In this document: one piece after another, positions 1 to 8,360 of the stretch
How the letters are laid out: every line of letters starts with the position of its first letter
Numbering within the stretch: position 1 is the stretch's first letter
Assembly: GCF_025398335.1 (NCBI RefSeq)
Contig: NZ_JAODOO010000007.1
Location: forward strand, 1 to 64,000
Direction of reading: 5' to 3'
Length of the DNA stretch: 64,000 bases
DNA from: Clostridium sp. CX1
GTDB lineage: Bacteria; Bacillota; Clostridia; Clostridiales; Clostridiaceae
Translations under genes and position numbers: made by a program
The notes under the pieces: generated by a model
Seen by the model: the letters and a program-made list of their open reading frames with translations, nothing else
Told to the model about the DNA's origin: nothing
Database searches by the model: none

Positions 1-1
1 T

Positions 2-946
2 TTAATCTGTTTCCTCGATTAAAAGAACTTTGCAAATAGATATTAGCATGTTACCCTCTAATACTACAACTCCTGTCCATGATGCAGTTATTTTTTTTCT
101 ACTAATATATTTAAATTCTCCTTCTCCTTTAGTTCTCAACGAAATAGTTTTACCAACATTTAAATTAAAATACCTGCTTAAATCCATGCTTTTATTGCAA
201 ATGCCTTCGAGTGTCTTAGAATCAACATTAAACTTCATTGAAGATATTTCTTCTGATTTTACTGATACAATTTCATTAATTGGTATCAGCACGATAGTTT
301 TTTCCCTTGTTTTTAACTTTACAATACTATTTTCAACAGCTAGCAAAACTGCATCATCTATTATTCCTCCAAGACAACCTTCAAGGGACAATGTAATTCT
401 TTCCCCTATTAATTTCTTTAATGCATCTTTAAGTCCATTAAAACAAGTACTGCAACCTTCTTTAAGTACTTTAACTTCATATTTTTTATTATCTAAAACT
501 TGTTTATCAGATTCTTGATTATCACTACCTTTCTTTTCTACTTCCTTCTTCTTTTCATCAGCTCTACTTTCCTTACCTTGATCTATTTTCCTAGTAGCTT
601 TGTCTATATTTTCTTTTGAATCCTTTTTGTCCTCACTAACTTGATTTTTGTTAGAATGTTCTTTTTCAGTTCTATCATCATGATAACTTTTCTTTACACT
701 CTGCTCATCTTCTTGCTTATTCACATTCCTTGATGTCTTATTACTATTTGCTTCCCTATCTTCTTTAATCAATTCTTTAGTCAATTCTTTAAAATCTATT
801 TTATCTAATATACGAATTAACGCCTCTTCTCCTATACCCTCTATACCCTCTTCCTCATACCTATCGTTGTCAATGTTTTTCAGGTACTTAGGCAAGACAT
901 ATAAAAACATATCTATTAACTTATCAAAGTCGCTACGTTTCTTCAA
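2..946 (-). CDS. Hypothetical Lys/Glu-rich protein with two C-terminal beta-type repeats
   Basis: I do not recognise this 314-residue protein. It has a short N-terminal helical segment (about 1-60), a very hydrophilic Lys/Glu/Asp/Ser-rich linker (about 60-150) that is probably disordered, and a C-terminal half that looks like two copies of a small beta domain. One copy begins near an IGERITLSLEG segment and the other near VGKTISLRTKG. The first copy carries a CSTC motif just upstream. No signal peptide or membrane helix is visible. The start is TTG, chosen because GGAGG lies 7 bases upstream. The stop codon sits at the window edge. The architecture recalls clostridial spore-coat-associated proteins, but that is a guess. 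Confidence 0.6.
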   Translation of the reverse strand: MKKRSDFDKLIDMFLYVLPKYLKNIDNDRYEEEGIEGIGEEALIRILDKIDFKELTKELIKEDREANSNKTSRNVNKQEDEQSVKKSYHDDRTEKEHSNKNQVSEDKKDSKENIDKATRKIDQGKESRADEKKKEVEKKGSDNQESDKQVLDNKKYEVKVLKEGCSTCFNGLKDALKKLIGERITLSLEGCLGGIIDDAVLLAVENSIVKLKTREKTIVLIPINEIVSVKSEEISSMKFNVDSKTLEGICNKSMDLSRYFNLNVGKTISLRTKGEGEFKYISRKKITASWTGVVVLEGNMLISICKVLLIEETD

Positions 947-1025
947 TTCACTGCCTCCAAAAACTTATTAATATATATTATGTTTTACCCATAGTAGCAG
1001 TTACTGAATTAGTATCAACAAATTT

Positions 1026-1562
1026 TTAATCAGATTCCTTAAACTTAAACTGTCTGTCAAGTATCCATGTGTTATCCTTCCATTGATATAATGATAAATT
1101 ATCAAAATAACTATCAAAGTTACAATCATATTTATTTACATAGTCCCATATTTGATCAAATTTATCCTGTATTCTTCTAGAAAGTATAGTACAATGAAAT
1201 ACTTTATCTTTGCCTTCATTACGTTTAAATTCTATCCATGGAATCTTTCCAAGTTCCTCTATCAACTGGTCATGCACCTTTTTAGCTTCCAGAGATACTT
1301 GGACGTCCATAAATACAACATCTCGCCTAAATTTTCCAAAGCCTTCAATCTTTATAGGAGACTTCTTTCTGACAGAAACAAATCTTTCCAAAACTTCTAT
1401 CATGTCCTCTATTTTGTCTGTTTCAAAAGGCGCTTTCAATGTAATGTGAGCAGGTAATTTCTGAGGTCTTTTATTAAACTTATGACAAACCTCATTTGTT
1501 ATCTTATTATGGAATCTAGAAGCTTCCCCATTTATATTGCATACCAAAACATATCTTTCCAC
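1026..1562 (-). CDS. 2H phosphoesterase / 2'-5' RNA ligase family protein
   Basis: This 178-residue protein carries both catalytic H-x-T motifs of the 2H superfamily: HIT at residues 39-41 (in HITLKAPFE) and HCT at 123-125, spaced as in LigT/YjcG-like proteins. Such enzymes act on 2',3'-cyclic phosphate or 2'-5' linkages in RNA; the physiological substrate of this branch is unknown. It is a cytoplasmic single-domain protein of normal family length. The start is GTG, preceded by AAGGAG seven to eight bases upstream. It lies 79 bases upstream of the Lys/Glu-rich gene on the same strand and may share its transcript. Confidence 0.85.
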   Translation of the reverse strand: MERYVLVCNINGEASRFHNKITNEVCHKFNKRPQKLPAHITLKAPFETDKIEDMIEVLERFVSVRKKSPIKIEGFGKFRRDVVFMDVQVSLEAKKVHDQLIEELGKIPWIEFKRNEGKDKVFHCTILSRRIQDKFDQIWDYVNKYDCNFDSYFDNLSLYQWKDNTWILDRQFKFKESD

Positions 1563-1817
1563 TTATATTCAACTCCTTTAAATTAATATTAATTAAGTAG
1601 CTTAGCCTTTTTATATGTTTTGCACTTTTTCAAATTTATATTAACAAAACTTAATTTCCTTTACAATCCAACAACTTAATGATATATTTAAGTTGTCACT
1701 TTATTTTCTATAATTCAATTCTACTACTTTTCAAATATAAACAAAATCTCATTCAAAAGGTTCAAGGAGAACAGAAAAGTTACTAGACACTTCAATTATA
1801 TAGGGGGTTAAATAATT

Positions 1818-2753
1818 ATGAAATTAGGTTTTATTATACCAAGCTTTCCAGGTGAGAAAAGAGTAGCTCTATTGCCAGAACATGTACGTAACTTCGAAAA
1901 TGAAATTATAGTAGAGCATAACTTTGGTATGAACTTGGATTTAACTGATAAAAAATATGAAGAAGTAGGCTGCAATATAGCGTCTAGAAAAGAAATATAC
2001 TCAGAGTGTGATGCAGTATTTTCATTAAAACTTATTGGTGAGGAAGACTATAAATATATAAGAAATAATCAAATGATTATCGGCTGGATTCATCCACATG
2101 GCTCTGGGGGAAAGTTCATGGAAGATCAAGCCAAAATTAAAGATCTCATCATTGTCGACTTAGACAACATACACCCAACAGTTTACTATCAAGATGCACA
2201 GAAGAAAATAGATTGGATTAAGCCTAATTTTATAAAAGATAATAGCTTTACTGCCGGTTATTCCGCTGTCCTACATGCCTTAATCAATTATGGTTCAATT
2301 CCAAACCCTAATTGGAATATTGCAATTTTAGGTTCTGGAAATGTATCTCAAGGAGCTTTTGCAGCTATCTCCAAGTTCAGCAATAATGTGAGGTTATTTT
2401 ATAGAAAAACGTTGAATGAATTTATAGACTCTGTTCATACTTTCGACATGGTTATAAACGGTATAGAAGTAGATAGAGAAGGTCTTCACATACTTACTCT
2501 AGAAAATCAGAAAAGAATGAAAAAAAACTGTTTAATAATTGATGCATCTGCAAATGCAGGAAAGGCAATCGAGGGAACAGTAAACACTAAAATAAACAAT
2601 CCTATTTATAAAAAAGATGGTCTTTATTACTATGTTGTAAATAATACACCTTCTCTATTGTACAGAACTGTTAGCGAAAAAATCAGTGAATCTTTTAGCG
2701 CAAATGTATATAAGAAAGATGTTAAAATATTTAAAGATTTTATTATAAATTAA
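1818..2753 (+). CDS. N5-(carboxyethyl)ornithine synthase-like dehydrogenase
   Basis: This 311-residue protein resembles lactococcal N5-(L-1-carboxyethyl)-L-ornithine synthase (CEOS), an offshoot of the alanine dehydrogenase / PNT family that couples pyruvate to the side-chain amine of ornithine or lysine with NADPH. The N-terminus has the alanine dehydrogenase signature (FPGEKRVALLPEHV, residues 10-23), and the dinucleotide-binding loop GSGNVSQGA is near residues 172-180. Length fits CEOS (about 313) and is shorter than alanine dehydrogenase (about 370). It has an AGGGGGTT ribosome site and is a stand-alone plus-strand gene facing the reductase gene convergently. The exact substrate cannot be fixed from sequence. 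Confidence 0.75.
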   Translation: MKLGFIIPSFPGEKRVALLPEHVRNFENEIIVEHNFGMNLDLTDKKYEEVGCNIASRKEIYSECDAVFSLKLIGEEDYKYIRNNQMIIGWIHPHGSGGKFMEDQAKIKDLIIVDLDNIHPTVYYQDAQKKIDWIKPNFIKDNSFTAGYSAVLHALINYGSIPNPNWNIAILGSGNVSQGAFAAISKFSNNVRLFYRKTLNEFIDSVHTFDMVINGIEVDREGLHILTLENQKRMKKNCLIIDASANAGKAIEGTVNTKINNPIYKKDGLYYYVVNNTPSLLYRTVSEKISESFSANVYKKDVKIFKDFIIN

Positions 2754-2757
2754 ATCT

Positions 2758-2797
2758 AAAATAGTCTTTAAAGATCTATTTCCTTAAAGACTATTTT
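2758..2797. terminator. Bidirectional terminator between convergent genes
   Basis: An inverted repeat with arms AAATAGTCTTTAA and TTAAAGACTATTT, flanked by A and T runs, lies directly between the plus-strand dehydrogenase and the minus-strand reductase. It can serve both. Confidence 0.8.
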
Positions 2798-2820
2798 TAT
2801 AACCTATAACCTTAAAAATG

Positions 2821-3675
2821 CTATTCTTCTCCGAATACAGCTCTTCTTACATTTTCTAAACCTATTCTATCAATGGTGTTTCCAAGTCTTTCTCCTGGAT
2901 TACCCTTTTCATTGTAGTAAGCTATAACCTTATCTGCAATTCTTTCTGCGTCTTCTAGTGAAAATATATTATCAATTCTATCACCTATTCGGTGTTTTCT
3001 TCCAAACTTCCCACCTATAAATACTGCTACGCCTTCCTTTTCAGCATCCATAGCCTTGAAGGGACATACTCTTATACATCTACCGCAATGTATGCATTTG
3101 TCATAATCAACTTGCACTATGTTACCAACCTTTTCTATTGCCTTAACCGGACAGTCTCTAAGACAAAGTTGACAGCCTTTACATTTATCCTCCAATACCA
3201 TCGGAATTCTTTGTCCCATAAAACCAAGATCATTTATTGGTGCTTTTACACAGTTATTAGGACAACCTACCACTCCTATTTTGAATTTTGCTGGTAGATC
3301 CTTTTCAAAATGCTTTTCATGAAGTTTTCTACATAAATCTTGAGTATCTATTAATCCATAGGAACATACCGTTCCTTTACATGCCACTATAGGCTCAACC
3401 TTTAAGCCTGTACCACCTGTACAAAGCCCTGCATCTTCCATTTCCTTTTTCACAGCCTCAATATCTTCATATTTAATCCAGGGAATCTCTACACACATGC
3501 GAGAAGTAAAGCCCATATTCCCTCTTCCGTATTTTTGTGAGATTTCTGCTATTCTTATCATTTGAACTGCTGTCATAGTTCCAGCATTAGATATAACCCT
3601 TACCGAAAAGTATTCCTGATCTTGTTGCTGCAAATATCCTTGAAGTTTTAATTCTGCAATCTCTTTCTTATTCAT
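2821..3675 (-). CDS. Sirohaem/4Fe-4S nitrite-sulfite reductase-like protein with ferredoxin domain
   Basis: The protein has 284 residues. The N-terminal half is a single nitrite/sulfite reductase repeat with the four cysteines that bind the coupled sirohaem-[4Fe-4S] centre (C99, C104, C138, C142). A two-cluster ferredoxin domain follows (C165/168/171/175 and C194/197/200/204). This is the layout of AsrC, the catalytic subunit of clostridial anaerobic sulfite reductase. The AsrA and AsrB electron-transfer partners are not adjacent, so the electron donor and true substrate are open. The ATG at 3675 follows GGAGG by about 10 bases; an upstream in-frame start has no ribosome site. Confidence 0.8.
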   Translation of the reverse strand: MNKKEIAELKLQGYLQQQDQEYFSVRVISNAGTMTAVQMIRIAEISQKYGRGNMGFTSRMCVEIPWIKYEDIEAVKKEMEDAGLCTGGTGLKVEPIVACKGTVCSYGLIDTQDLCRKLHEKHFEKDLPAKFKIGVVGCPNNCVKAPINDLGFMGQRIPMVLEDKCKGCQLCLRDCPVKAIEKVGNIVQVDYDKCIHCGRCIRVCPFKAMDAEKEGVAVFIGGKFGRKHRIGDRIDNIFSLEDAERIADKVIAYYNEKGNPGERLGNTIDRIGLENVRRAVFGEE

Positions 3676-3732
3676 CTTTAAAAAACCTCCATTAGCAAAT
3701 ATGTACAATTACGTAATCTTTATTAACCTGCC

Positions 3733-3789
3733 CTATAATACTTGTCCTTCATTGTTTACAATTTGGCGTTTTAAAATTTTAAATTGCCA
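3733..3789 (-). promoter_or_regulatory. Promoter and palindromic operator upstream of the sirohaem reductase
   Basis: On the minus strand a -35 TTGTAA (3756-3761) and -10 TTATAG (3733-3738) are separated by 17 bases. Immediately upstream lies a 26-base near-palindrome with outer arms TGGC/GCCA (3764-3789), placed where an activator could contact RNA polymerase. The rest of the 314-base gap down to 3990 is AT-rich without a gene, apart from the terminator of the oxidoreductase gene near 3955. The operator role is inferred. Confidence 0.45.
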
Positions 3790-3954
3790 GACAAAAACTT
3801 AACACACTGTTAAAAATAATAGTACACCAAGTTAATATCTCAATACATGCTTATATTTACTGTGCTAAAATCGCAATTACTATTATAACAGATATATTAC
3901 AAAAACAAAACAGTTGCTGTAAAGTGAGAAAACTTATATTTAAAACTATGTAAT

Positions 3955-3988
3955 AAAAGCCCTGGGCATCCCAAGGCTTTTATTACAT
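3955..3988 (-). terminator. Intrinsic terminator after the FAD oxidoreductase
   Basis: Hairpin with arms AATAAAAGCC and GGCTTTTATT enclosing a CTGGG...CCC-type apex, just past the stop codon at 3990. On the minus strand it is followed by an AT-rich tail. Confidence 0.8.
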
Positions 3989-3989
3989 A

Positions 3990-5432
3990 TTACTCTATAT
4001 TTATAATATCACTTCTTTTTACTCTTTTTATTAAATCTGAAGATTTATCCTCTCTTTGGAGAACTTCACCTATAGGAATGTTAAGCTCTCTAGCAATTAT
4101 TTCTTTCACTCTTTTGCCACAAAAAGCTCCTTGACACATTCCCATACCTGCTCTCGTACGCCTCTTGATAGCATCAATAGATTTCACTGGTATACTTCTA
4201 TGAATAGCATCAACAATCTCCGCTTCAGTAACCTGCTCACATCTGCATATTATGTGTTTTTCTGGTTCCTGACAATTAATGTCACCCTGAAAATTTTTAT
4301 CTTTTTTTACAATAATGCCTTTCCTATAAGGACTGAAGTCTTTGTCTTCTTCTAAATAACAAAAGTTCTTTTTAAGTATTTCTACTACTTTTGCCGCAAT
4401 TGCAGGAGATGATGTTAACCCTGGAGAATCAATTCCCGCAACATTTATAAAACCTTTAATTTTTGTTTCTTCAATTATAAAATCTTTTCTATTACTAGTT
4501 GCCCTTATTCCTGAAAAACTTGTTATGGCCTTTTTTATATCAAATCCCTCTATTGATTTTCTTGCTGTATCTATAATGTATTTTAGTGAATTCTCATCTG
4601 TAGATACATCTTCTTTATCATCTACCTCCTGAGCATTAGGCCCTATCATAAGGTTTCCATGATAGGTTGTGGTTACTAATATTCCCTTTCCTTTATCTGA
4701 AGGAACCTGGAATATAACTTTACCAGCTAGATAGGATTGATCCTTATTTAACAGTACATACTCCCCTTTTCTAGGAATGATATAGAAGTCATCTGCTCCA
4801 ACCATTGCTGCTATTTTATCACTAAATACTCCTGCCGCATTAATTATATATTTTGATTGAAAGTCTCCTTTTTTTGTATGAACTACAAAATGATCAACTT
4901 TTTTTTCTATACCTAAAACCTCAGTGCCTAGCTTTAATTTCACACCGTTTTCAATGGCATTCTCAATAAGTGCTATGGTAAACTCATAAGGTGAGCATAC
5001 ACCAGCATCTTTACAGTAAAGTGCCCATTTAACATCTTTACTTATATAAGGCTCTAGTTCTCTAGCCTTATTACCATCTATTATTTCCATACCTTTGACA
5101 CCATTTTTTATTCCATCATCATAAAGCTTTTCCAAGTAATCTTTCTCTTCCTCAGAAAAAGCAAGCACTAAGGAACCGGTCTCTCTATATCCAAAGTTTA
5201 GCTCCCTGTTAAGCTTTTCAAACATTCTATTACCCTTAACGCATAGCTCAGCTTTTAATGTTCCTGGTTTATCAGAGTAACCACCGTGAACTATTCCACT
5301 ATTAGCCTTTGAAGCTCCGCTGCTTACATCTTCACTTCTGTCTATTATACATACGTTCAATTTATACCTGGATAGCTCTCTAGCTATAGCTGCACCTACC
5401 ACTCCTGCTCCAATAATAACTATATCATACAT
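3990..5432 (-). CDS. GlpA-like FAD-dependent oxidoreductase with BFD [2Fe-2S] domain
   Basis: This 480-residue protein is a DAO-superfamily FAD enzyme of the anaerobic glycerol-3-phosphate dehydrogenase type. The Rossmann loop IIGAGVVGAAIA is at residues 6-17. The C-terminal BFD-like [2Fe-2S] domain has cysteines C396, C398, C433 and C438. In many Firmicutes this gene is followed by an NAD/FAD oxidoreductase and a DUF1667 protein (a GlpABC-like set); neither is present here. Cytosolic glycerol-3-phosphate or 2-hydroxyacid oxidation is the family expectation. The ATG at 5432 follows GGGGAGGA; an in-frame TTG 18 bases earlier overlaps that ribosome site and was rejected. Confidence 0.85.
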   Translation of the reverse strand: MYDIVIIGAGVVGAAIARELSRYKLNVCIIDRSEDVSSGASKANSGIVHGGYSDKPGTLKAELCVKGNRMFEKLNRELNFGYRETGSLVLAFSEEEKDYLEKLYDDGIKNGVKGMEIIDGNKARELEPYISKDVKWALYCKDAGVCSPYEFTIALIENAIENGVKLKLGTEVLGIEKKVDHFVVHTKKGDFQSKYIINAAGVFSDKIAAMVGADDFYIIPRKGEYVLLNKDQSYLAGKVIFQVPSDKGKGILVTTTYHGNLMIGPNAQEVDDKEDVSTDENSLKYIIDTARKSIEGFDIKKAITSFSGIRATSNRKDFIIEETKIKGFINVAGIDSPGLTSSPAIAAKVVEILKKNFCYLEEDKDFSPYRKGIIVKKDKNFQGDINCQEPEKHIICRCEQVTEAEIVDAIHRSIPVKSIDAIKRRTRAGMGMCQGAFCGKRVKEIIARELNIPIGEVLQREDKSSDLIKRVKRSDIINIE

Positions 5433-5542
5433 AATAATTCCTCCCCTCAACGCAAATAATTATTATCACTTTGTTTTAAATATTATATAATATTTTTAAT
5501 CATTTTTCAATTATTACTGCTTTCTTCTATATACTTATAAAA

Positions 5543-5562
5543 GTCCTGGGATAACCCAGGAC
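5543..5562 (-). terminator. Intrinsic terminator of the small orphan gene
   Basis: Perfect 8-bp stem (GTCCTGGG/CCCAGGAC) with a 4-base loop and TTTTAT tail on the minus strand. It overlaps the last base of the upstream gene's stop codon. Confidence 0.85.
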
Positions 5563-5816
5563 TATTGAATACACTCCTTTATTATATTATTATACCTTCC
5601 ATCATCACTTATTCTTAGAAGACTCTCGATAAAATGTTTACTTTTACTTTTAGGTATGAGCTTTCTCTTAACTAGTTTAATCATAACCATGCATGTATCG
5701 TACTTTTTCACATGTGTATGACCGTCCTTAAAGTTCTTGTGTGTGTTATGGACTATATATCCATCTCCCGCTTTATAAATTTTAAAATCAGCACTTTGAT
5801 ATATTTGTGTACACAC
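5562..5816 (-). CDS. Small conserved-looking protein of unknown function
   Basis: An 84-residue soluble protein that I do not recognise. It is basic at the C-terminus (KLVKRKLIPKSKSKHF) and has a histidine-containing segment (HNTHKNFKDGHTHVKKY). It has no signal peptide, membrane span or Cys pair. A GTG at 5816 is preferred because GAGGTGAG sits 4-5 bases upstream; the in-frame GTG nine bases earlier lies inside that ribosome site. A strong terminator immediately follows, so it is probably a single-gene transcript. Codon usage is like its neighbours. Function unknown. Confidence 0.65.
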   Translation of the reverse strand: MCTQIYQSADFKIYKAGDGYIVHNTHKNFKDGHTHVKKYDTCMVMIKLVKRKLIPKSKSKHFIESLLRISDDGRYNNIIKECIQ

Positions 5817-5900
5817 TATGCTCACCTCATAATCATAATATCACGCTGTTGTTATTAAAATATTATGAAATACTTTGGATTATGACACAATAAAGTAAAA

Positions 5901-5934
5901 AACCAGTATGTACTTATTTTAGTACACACTGGTT
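5901..5934 (-). terminator. Intrinsic terminator of ptsG
   Basis: Stem of 13 bp with one mismatch (AACCAGTGTGTAC/GTACATACTGGTT on the minus strand), an 8-base loop and a run of seven T, 7 bases past the ptsG stop. Confidence 0.9.
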
Positions 5935-5940
5935 TCTTTA

Positions 5941-8013
5941 TTATTTTATAGTTACAATATTTTTTTCTCCAGCTTTAACCTGCTGGCCTGCTTTAACTGA
6001 TACTGTCTCTCCTTCAGCTAAATTAGTAAATATAATTGGTGTAATAACTGATGGAACCTTTCCTTTTACTTCCGCTAGATTAACCTTTAAAATTGGCTGT
6101 CCAACTTTTACCGTAGCTCCTTGTTCAACTAGAGCCTCTAAGCCTTCGCCCTTTAAATTTACTGTATCTATACCGAAGTGAATTAAAATTTCTCTTCCAT
6201 TATCTGCAGTTATTCCTATAGCGTGTTTAGTAGGGAATATAGTTGTTATCGTTCCATTTACTGGTGATACAACCTCTCCCTTTGCTGGTTCTATTGCGAA
6301 TCCATCTCCCATCATTTTTTGTGAGAAAACTTCATCTGGAACCTCTGATATAGGTAATATTTTACCTTCAATTGGAGCCACAAAAGTGCTGTTTCCTGCG
6401 TTGGTAGCAGATACTCCTTTTGTTACTGTTTTTTCTTCTATAACCGTTGGAGTTTTTCCAGACATTATATCTTTAATTTGAGTTTTCAATTGGTCTGACT
6501 TTCCTCCAAATATAGCTTGGATATTATTTCCGACTTCCATAACACCTGCTGCACCTAGTTTCTTAAGCTCAGCTTTATCTACGTTCTTAACATCATTTAC
6601 ACTCACTCTTAAACGAGTTATACATGCATCAAGGTTAGTTATATTTTCTTTTCCACCTAATGCCTTTAGTATACCTGCTGCTAATTCTCCCCCAGCTATA
6701 CTTCCTGAAGATGCACTTGTCTCCTCAGTATCGCTTTCACGACCTGGAGTCTTAAGATCCCACTTTCTTATAGCAAATCTAAATCCAAAGTAGTAAATTA
6801 CGGCAAAAGCTAACCCTACTGGAATTACTAACCACCATGCCGTTCTGTTTGGTATTACTCCGAATAGAATATAATCTATTAATCCACCAGAGAAGGTCAT
6901 TCCTATTTTGACATTTAATATCTGCATTACCATAAAGGATAGTCCTGCAAATATAGCGTGAATTCCGAATAATACTGGTGCAACGAATAAGAATGAGAAC
7001 TCTATTGGCTCTGTTATACCAGTTAAGAATGAAGTTAATGCTGCTGATGCAAGTATACCTCCAGCTAGTAATTTCTTTTCTGGTTTCGCTTCATGATACA
7101 TAGCTAAAGCTGCTGCTGGTAAACCAAACATCATGAATGGAAACTTACCAGTTGTAAATGTACCTGCTGTAAACTGAGTAGCACCGTTGCTAAGAACTCC
7201 ATATCTTGCAAAGTCTGTCATCTGAGCAAAGAATATTTTTTGGTCTCCATTTACAATTTGACCTGTTGCTTTACTTACATATTCTCCAAATTGATACCAG
7301 AATGGGTTGTAGAATATATGGTGTAATCCAAATGGTATTAAGGATCTTTCTATAACACCAAATATAAATGCTGCTAAAGTTCTGTTAGTATCAATCATGT
7401 TAGTTGAGAATGCATTTAATCCATGTTGAATTGGCGGCCATATAAACACAAGTATAATTCCTAAAAATATAGCTGAAACTGCTGTTACAATAGGAACAAA
7501 TCTCTTTCCAGCAAAGAATCCTAAGTATGAAGGTAATTCTATATTGTAAAATCTCTTATAAAGCTGTGCTGCCACAATACCCATTAGTATACCACCAAAT
7601 ACACCGGTTTGTAGTGATGGAATACCTAAAATTGATGCGAAAGCTGGATTGTTGCCTGCTAGTACCTCTGGAGTAACTCCCGCTACAATTCCTAAGGTTT
7701 TATTCATTATTAAGAAACCAACAATTGCTGCTAGTCCTGCAACACCCTCTCCACCTGCAAGTCCAACTGCAACACCTACTGCAAATAATAGTGAAAGATT
7801 ACCAAATATAATATCTCCTGATTGTTCCATAACTCTAGCAAATGTTTGGAAGCCATGACCACTTAAAAATGTAGCATATTTTAAAAAGTTAGGATTTTGA
7901 AACAAGTTACCAAAAGCAAGTAACATACCCGCTGCTGGCAATATCGCAACTGGAAGCATTAAAGCTTTACCAACCTGTTGTAGTACACCGAAAGCACTGC
8001 CTTTTTTAGACAT
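5941..8013 (-). CDS. ptsG: Glucose PTS permease, fused EIICBA
   Basis: This is the full glucose-specific EIICBA of the phosphotransferase system (690 residues), which imports and phosphorylates glucose. The membrane EIIC domain spans about residues 1-410 with many hydrophobic helices. EIIB has its phosphocysteine C464 in [10 protein letters not shown]. The crr-like EIIA has its active histidine H612 in ILIHFGID. The ATG at 8013 follows AAAGGAG; an in-frame TTG upstream lies within that site. It works with HPr, encoded 2.3 kb upstream at 10334-10594; enzyme I is not in the window. Expression is likely antitermination-controlled (see the leader). Specificity for glucose rather than N-acetylglucosamine is inferred mainly from that leader. 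Confidence 0.92.
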   Translation of the reverse strand: MSKKGSAFGVLQQVGKALMLPVAILPAAGMLLAFGNLFQNPNFLKYATFLSGHGFQTFARVMEQSGDIIFGNLSLLFAVGVAVGLAGGEGVAGLAAIVGFLIMNKTLGIVAGVTPEVLAGNNPAFASILGIPSLQTGVFGGILMGIVAAQLYKRFYNIELPSYLGFFAGKRFVPIVTAVSAIFLGIILVFIWPPIQHGLNAFSTNMIDTNRTLAAFIFGVIERSLIPFGLHHIFYNPFWYQFGEYVSKATGQIVNGDQKIFFAQMTDFARYGVLSNGATQFTAGTFTTGKFPFMMFGLPAAALAMYHEAKPEKKLLAGGILASAALTSFLTGITEPIEFSFLFVAPVLFGIHAIFAGLSFMVMQILNVKIGMTFSGGLIDYILFGVIPNRTAWWLVIPVGLAFAVIYYFGFRFAIRKWDLKTPGRESDTEETSASSGSIAGGELAAGILKALGGKENITNLDACITRLRVSVNDVKNVDKAELKKLGAAGVMEVGNNIQAIFGGKSDQLKTQIKDIMSGKTPTVIEEKTVTKGVSATNAGNSTFVAPIEGKILPISEVPDEVFSQKMMGDGFAIEPAKGEVVSPVNGTITTIFPTKHAIGITADNGREILIHFGIDTVNLKGEGLEALVEQGATVKVGQPILKVNLAEVKGKVPSVITPIIFTNLAEGETVSVKAGQQVKAGEKNIVTIK

Positions 8014-8121
8014 ATAATTAACTCCTTTCAATAGTTGATTCTTAATTATTATTTTAAATTATTGTGTGTAAAAAATTTTGAATTAATCCATCAACTTAAT
8101 TTTCCATACCAAAACACAAAA

Positions 8122-8211
8122 GGCATGAGCAAGGTAATCAAGATAGACTATATCTATTCCACTAGTAAAAATAGATATCAATCTAACTATGTGATTACTT
8201 TTGCTCATGCC
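8122..8211 (-). terminator. Leader terminator of ptsG, overlapping the RAT
   Basis: GGCATGAGCAA and TTGCTCATGCC (8122-8132 and 8201-8211) form a perfect 11-bp base. Additional pairing lies inside (GTAATCA with TGATTAC; AGATAGA/TCTAT segments), giving a long hairpin followed on the minus strand by TTTTGTGTTTT. It ends transcription 110 bases before the ptsG start unless antiterminated. Confidence 0.8.
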
Positions 8212-8230
8212 TGATCGAATCAGTAACACG
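8204..8230 (-). promoter_or_regulatory. RAT antiterminator site for a GlcT-type regulator
   Basis: Minus strand reads CGTGTTACTGATTCGATCAG directly followed by GGCATGAG. From memory this closely matches the ribonucleic antiterminator of Bacillus ptsG bound by GlcT (BglG family). Its 3' part is also the 5' arm of the leader terminator, so the two folds exclude each other. No glcT gene is in the window. Confidence 0.75.
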
Positions 8231-8299
8231 CAAATTAAGTTATTAATTTCTATGCTAGACTAAATGTTATATGACTTCGCCTAGCAACTTTATATGTGA

Positions 8300-8328
8300 A
8301 TTATAACAAATTATTTTTCACTTTTCAA
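8300..8328 (-). promoter_or_regulatory. Sigma-A promoter of ptsG
   Basis: On the minus strand TTGAAA (8323-8328), a 17-base spacer and a perfect TATAAT (8300-8305). Predicted start of transcription is near 8293, giving a leader of about 280 bases that holds the RAT and terminator. Confidence 0.85.
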
Positions 8329-8360
8329 TAGTTTTTTAATTTTTTTATATTTTTTCTCAA

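Noticed and set aside
30-518. Plus-strand ORF opposite the Lys/Glu-rich gene
   Set aside because: It is the antisense shadow of a minus-strand gene with a good ribosome site; its own start lacks one and its composition is that of antisense translation.
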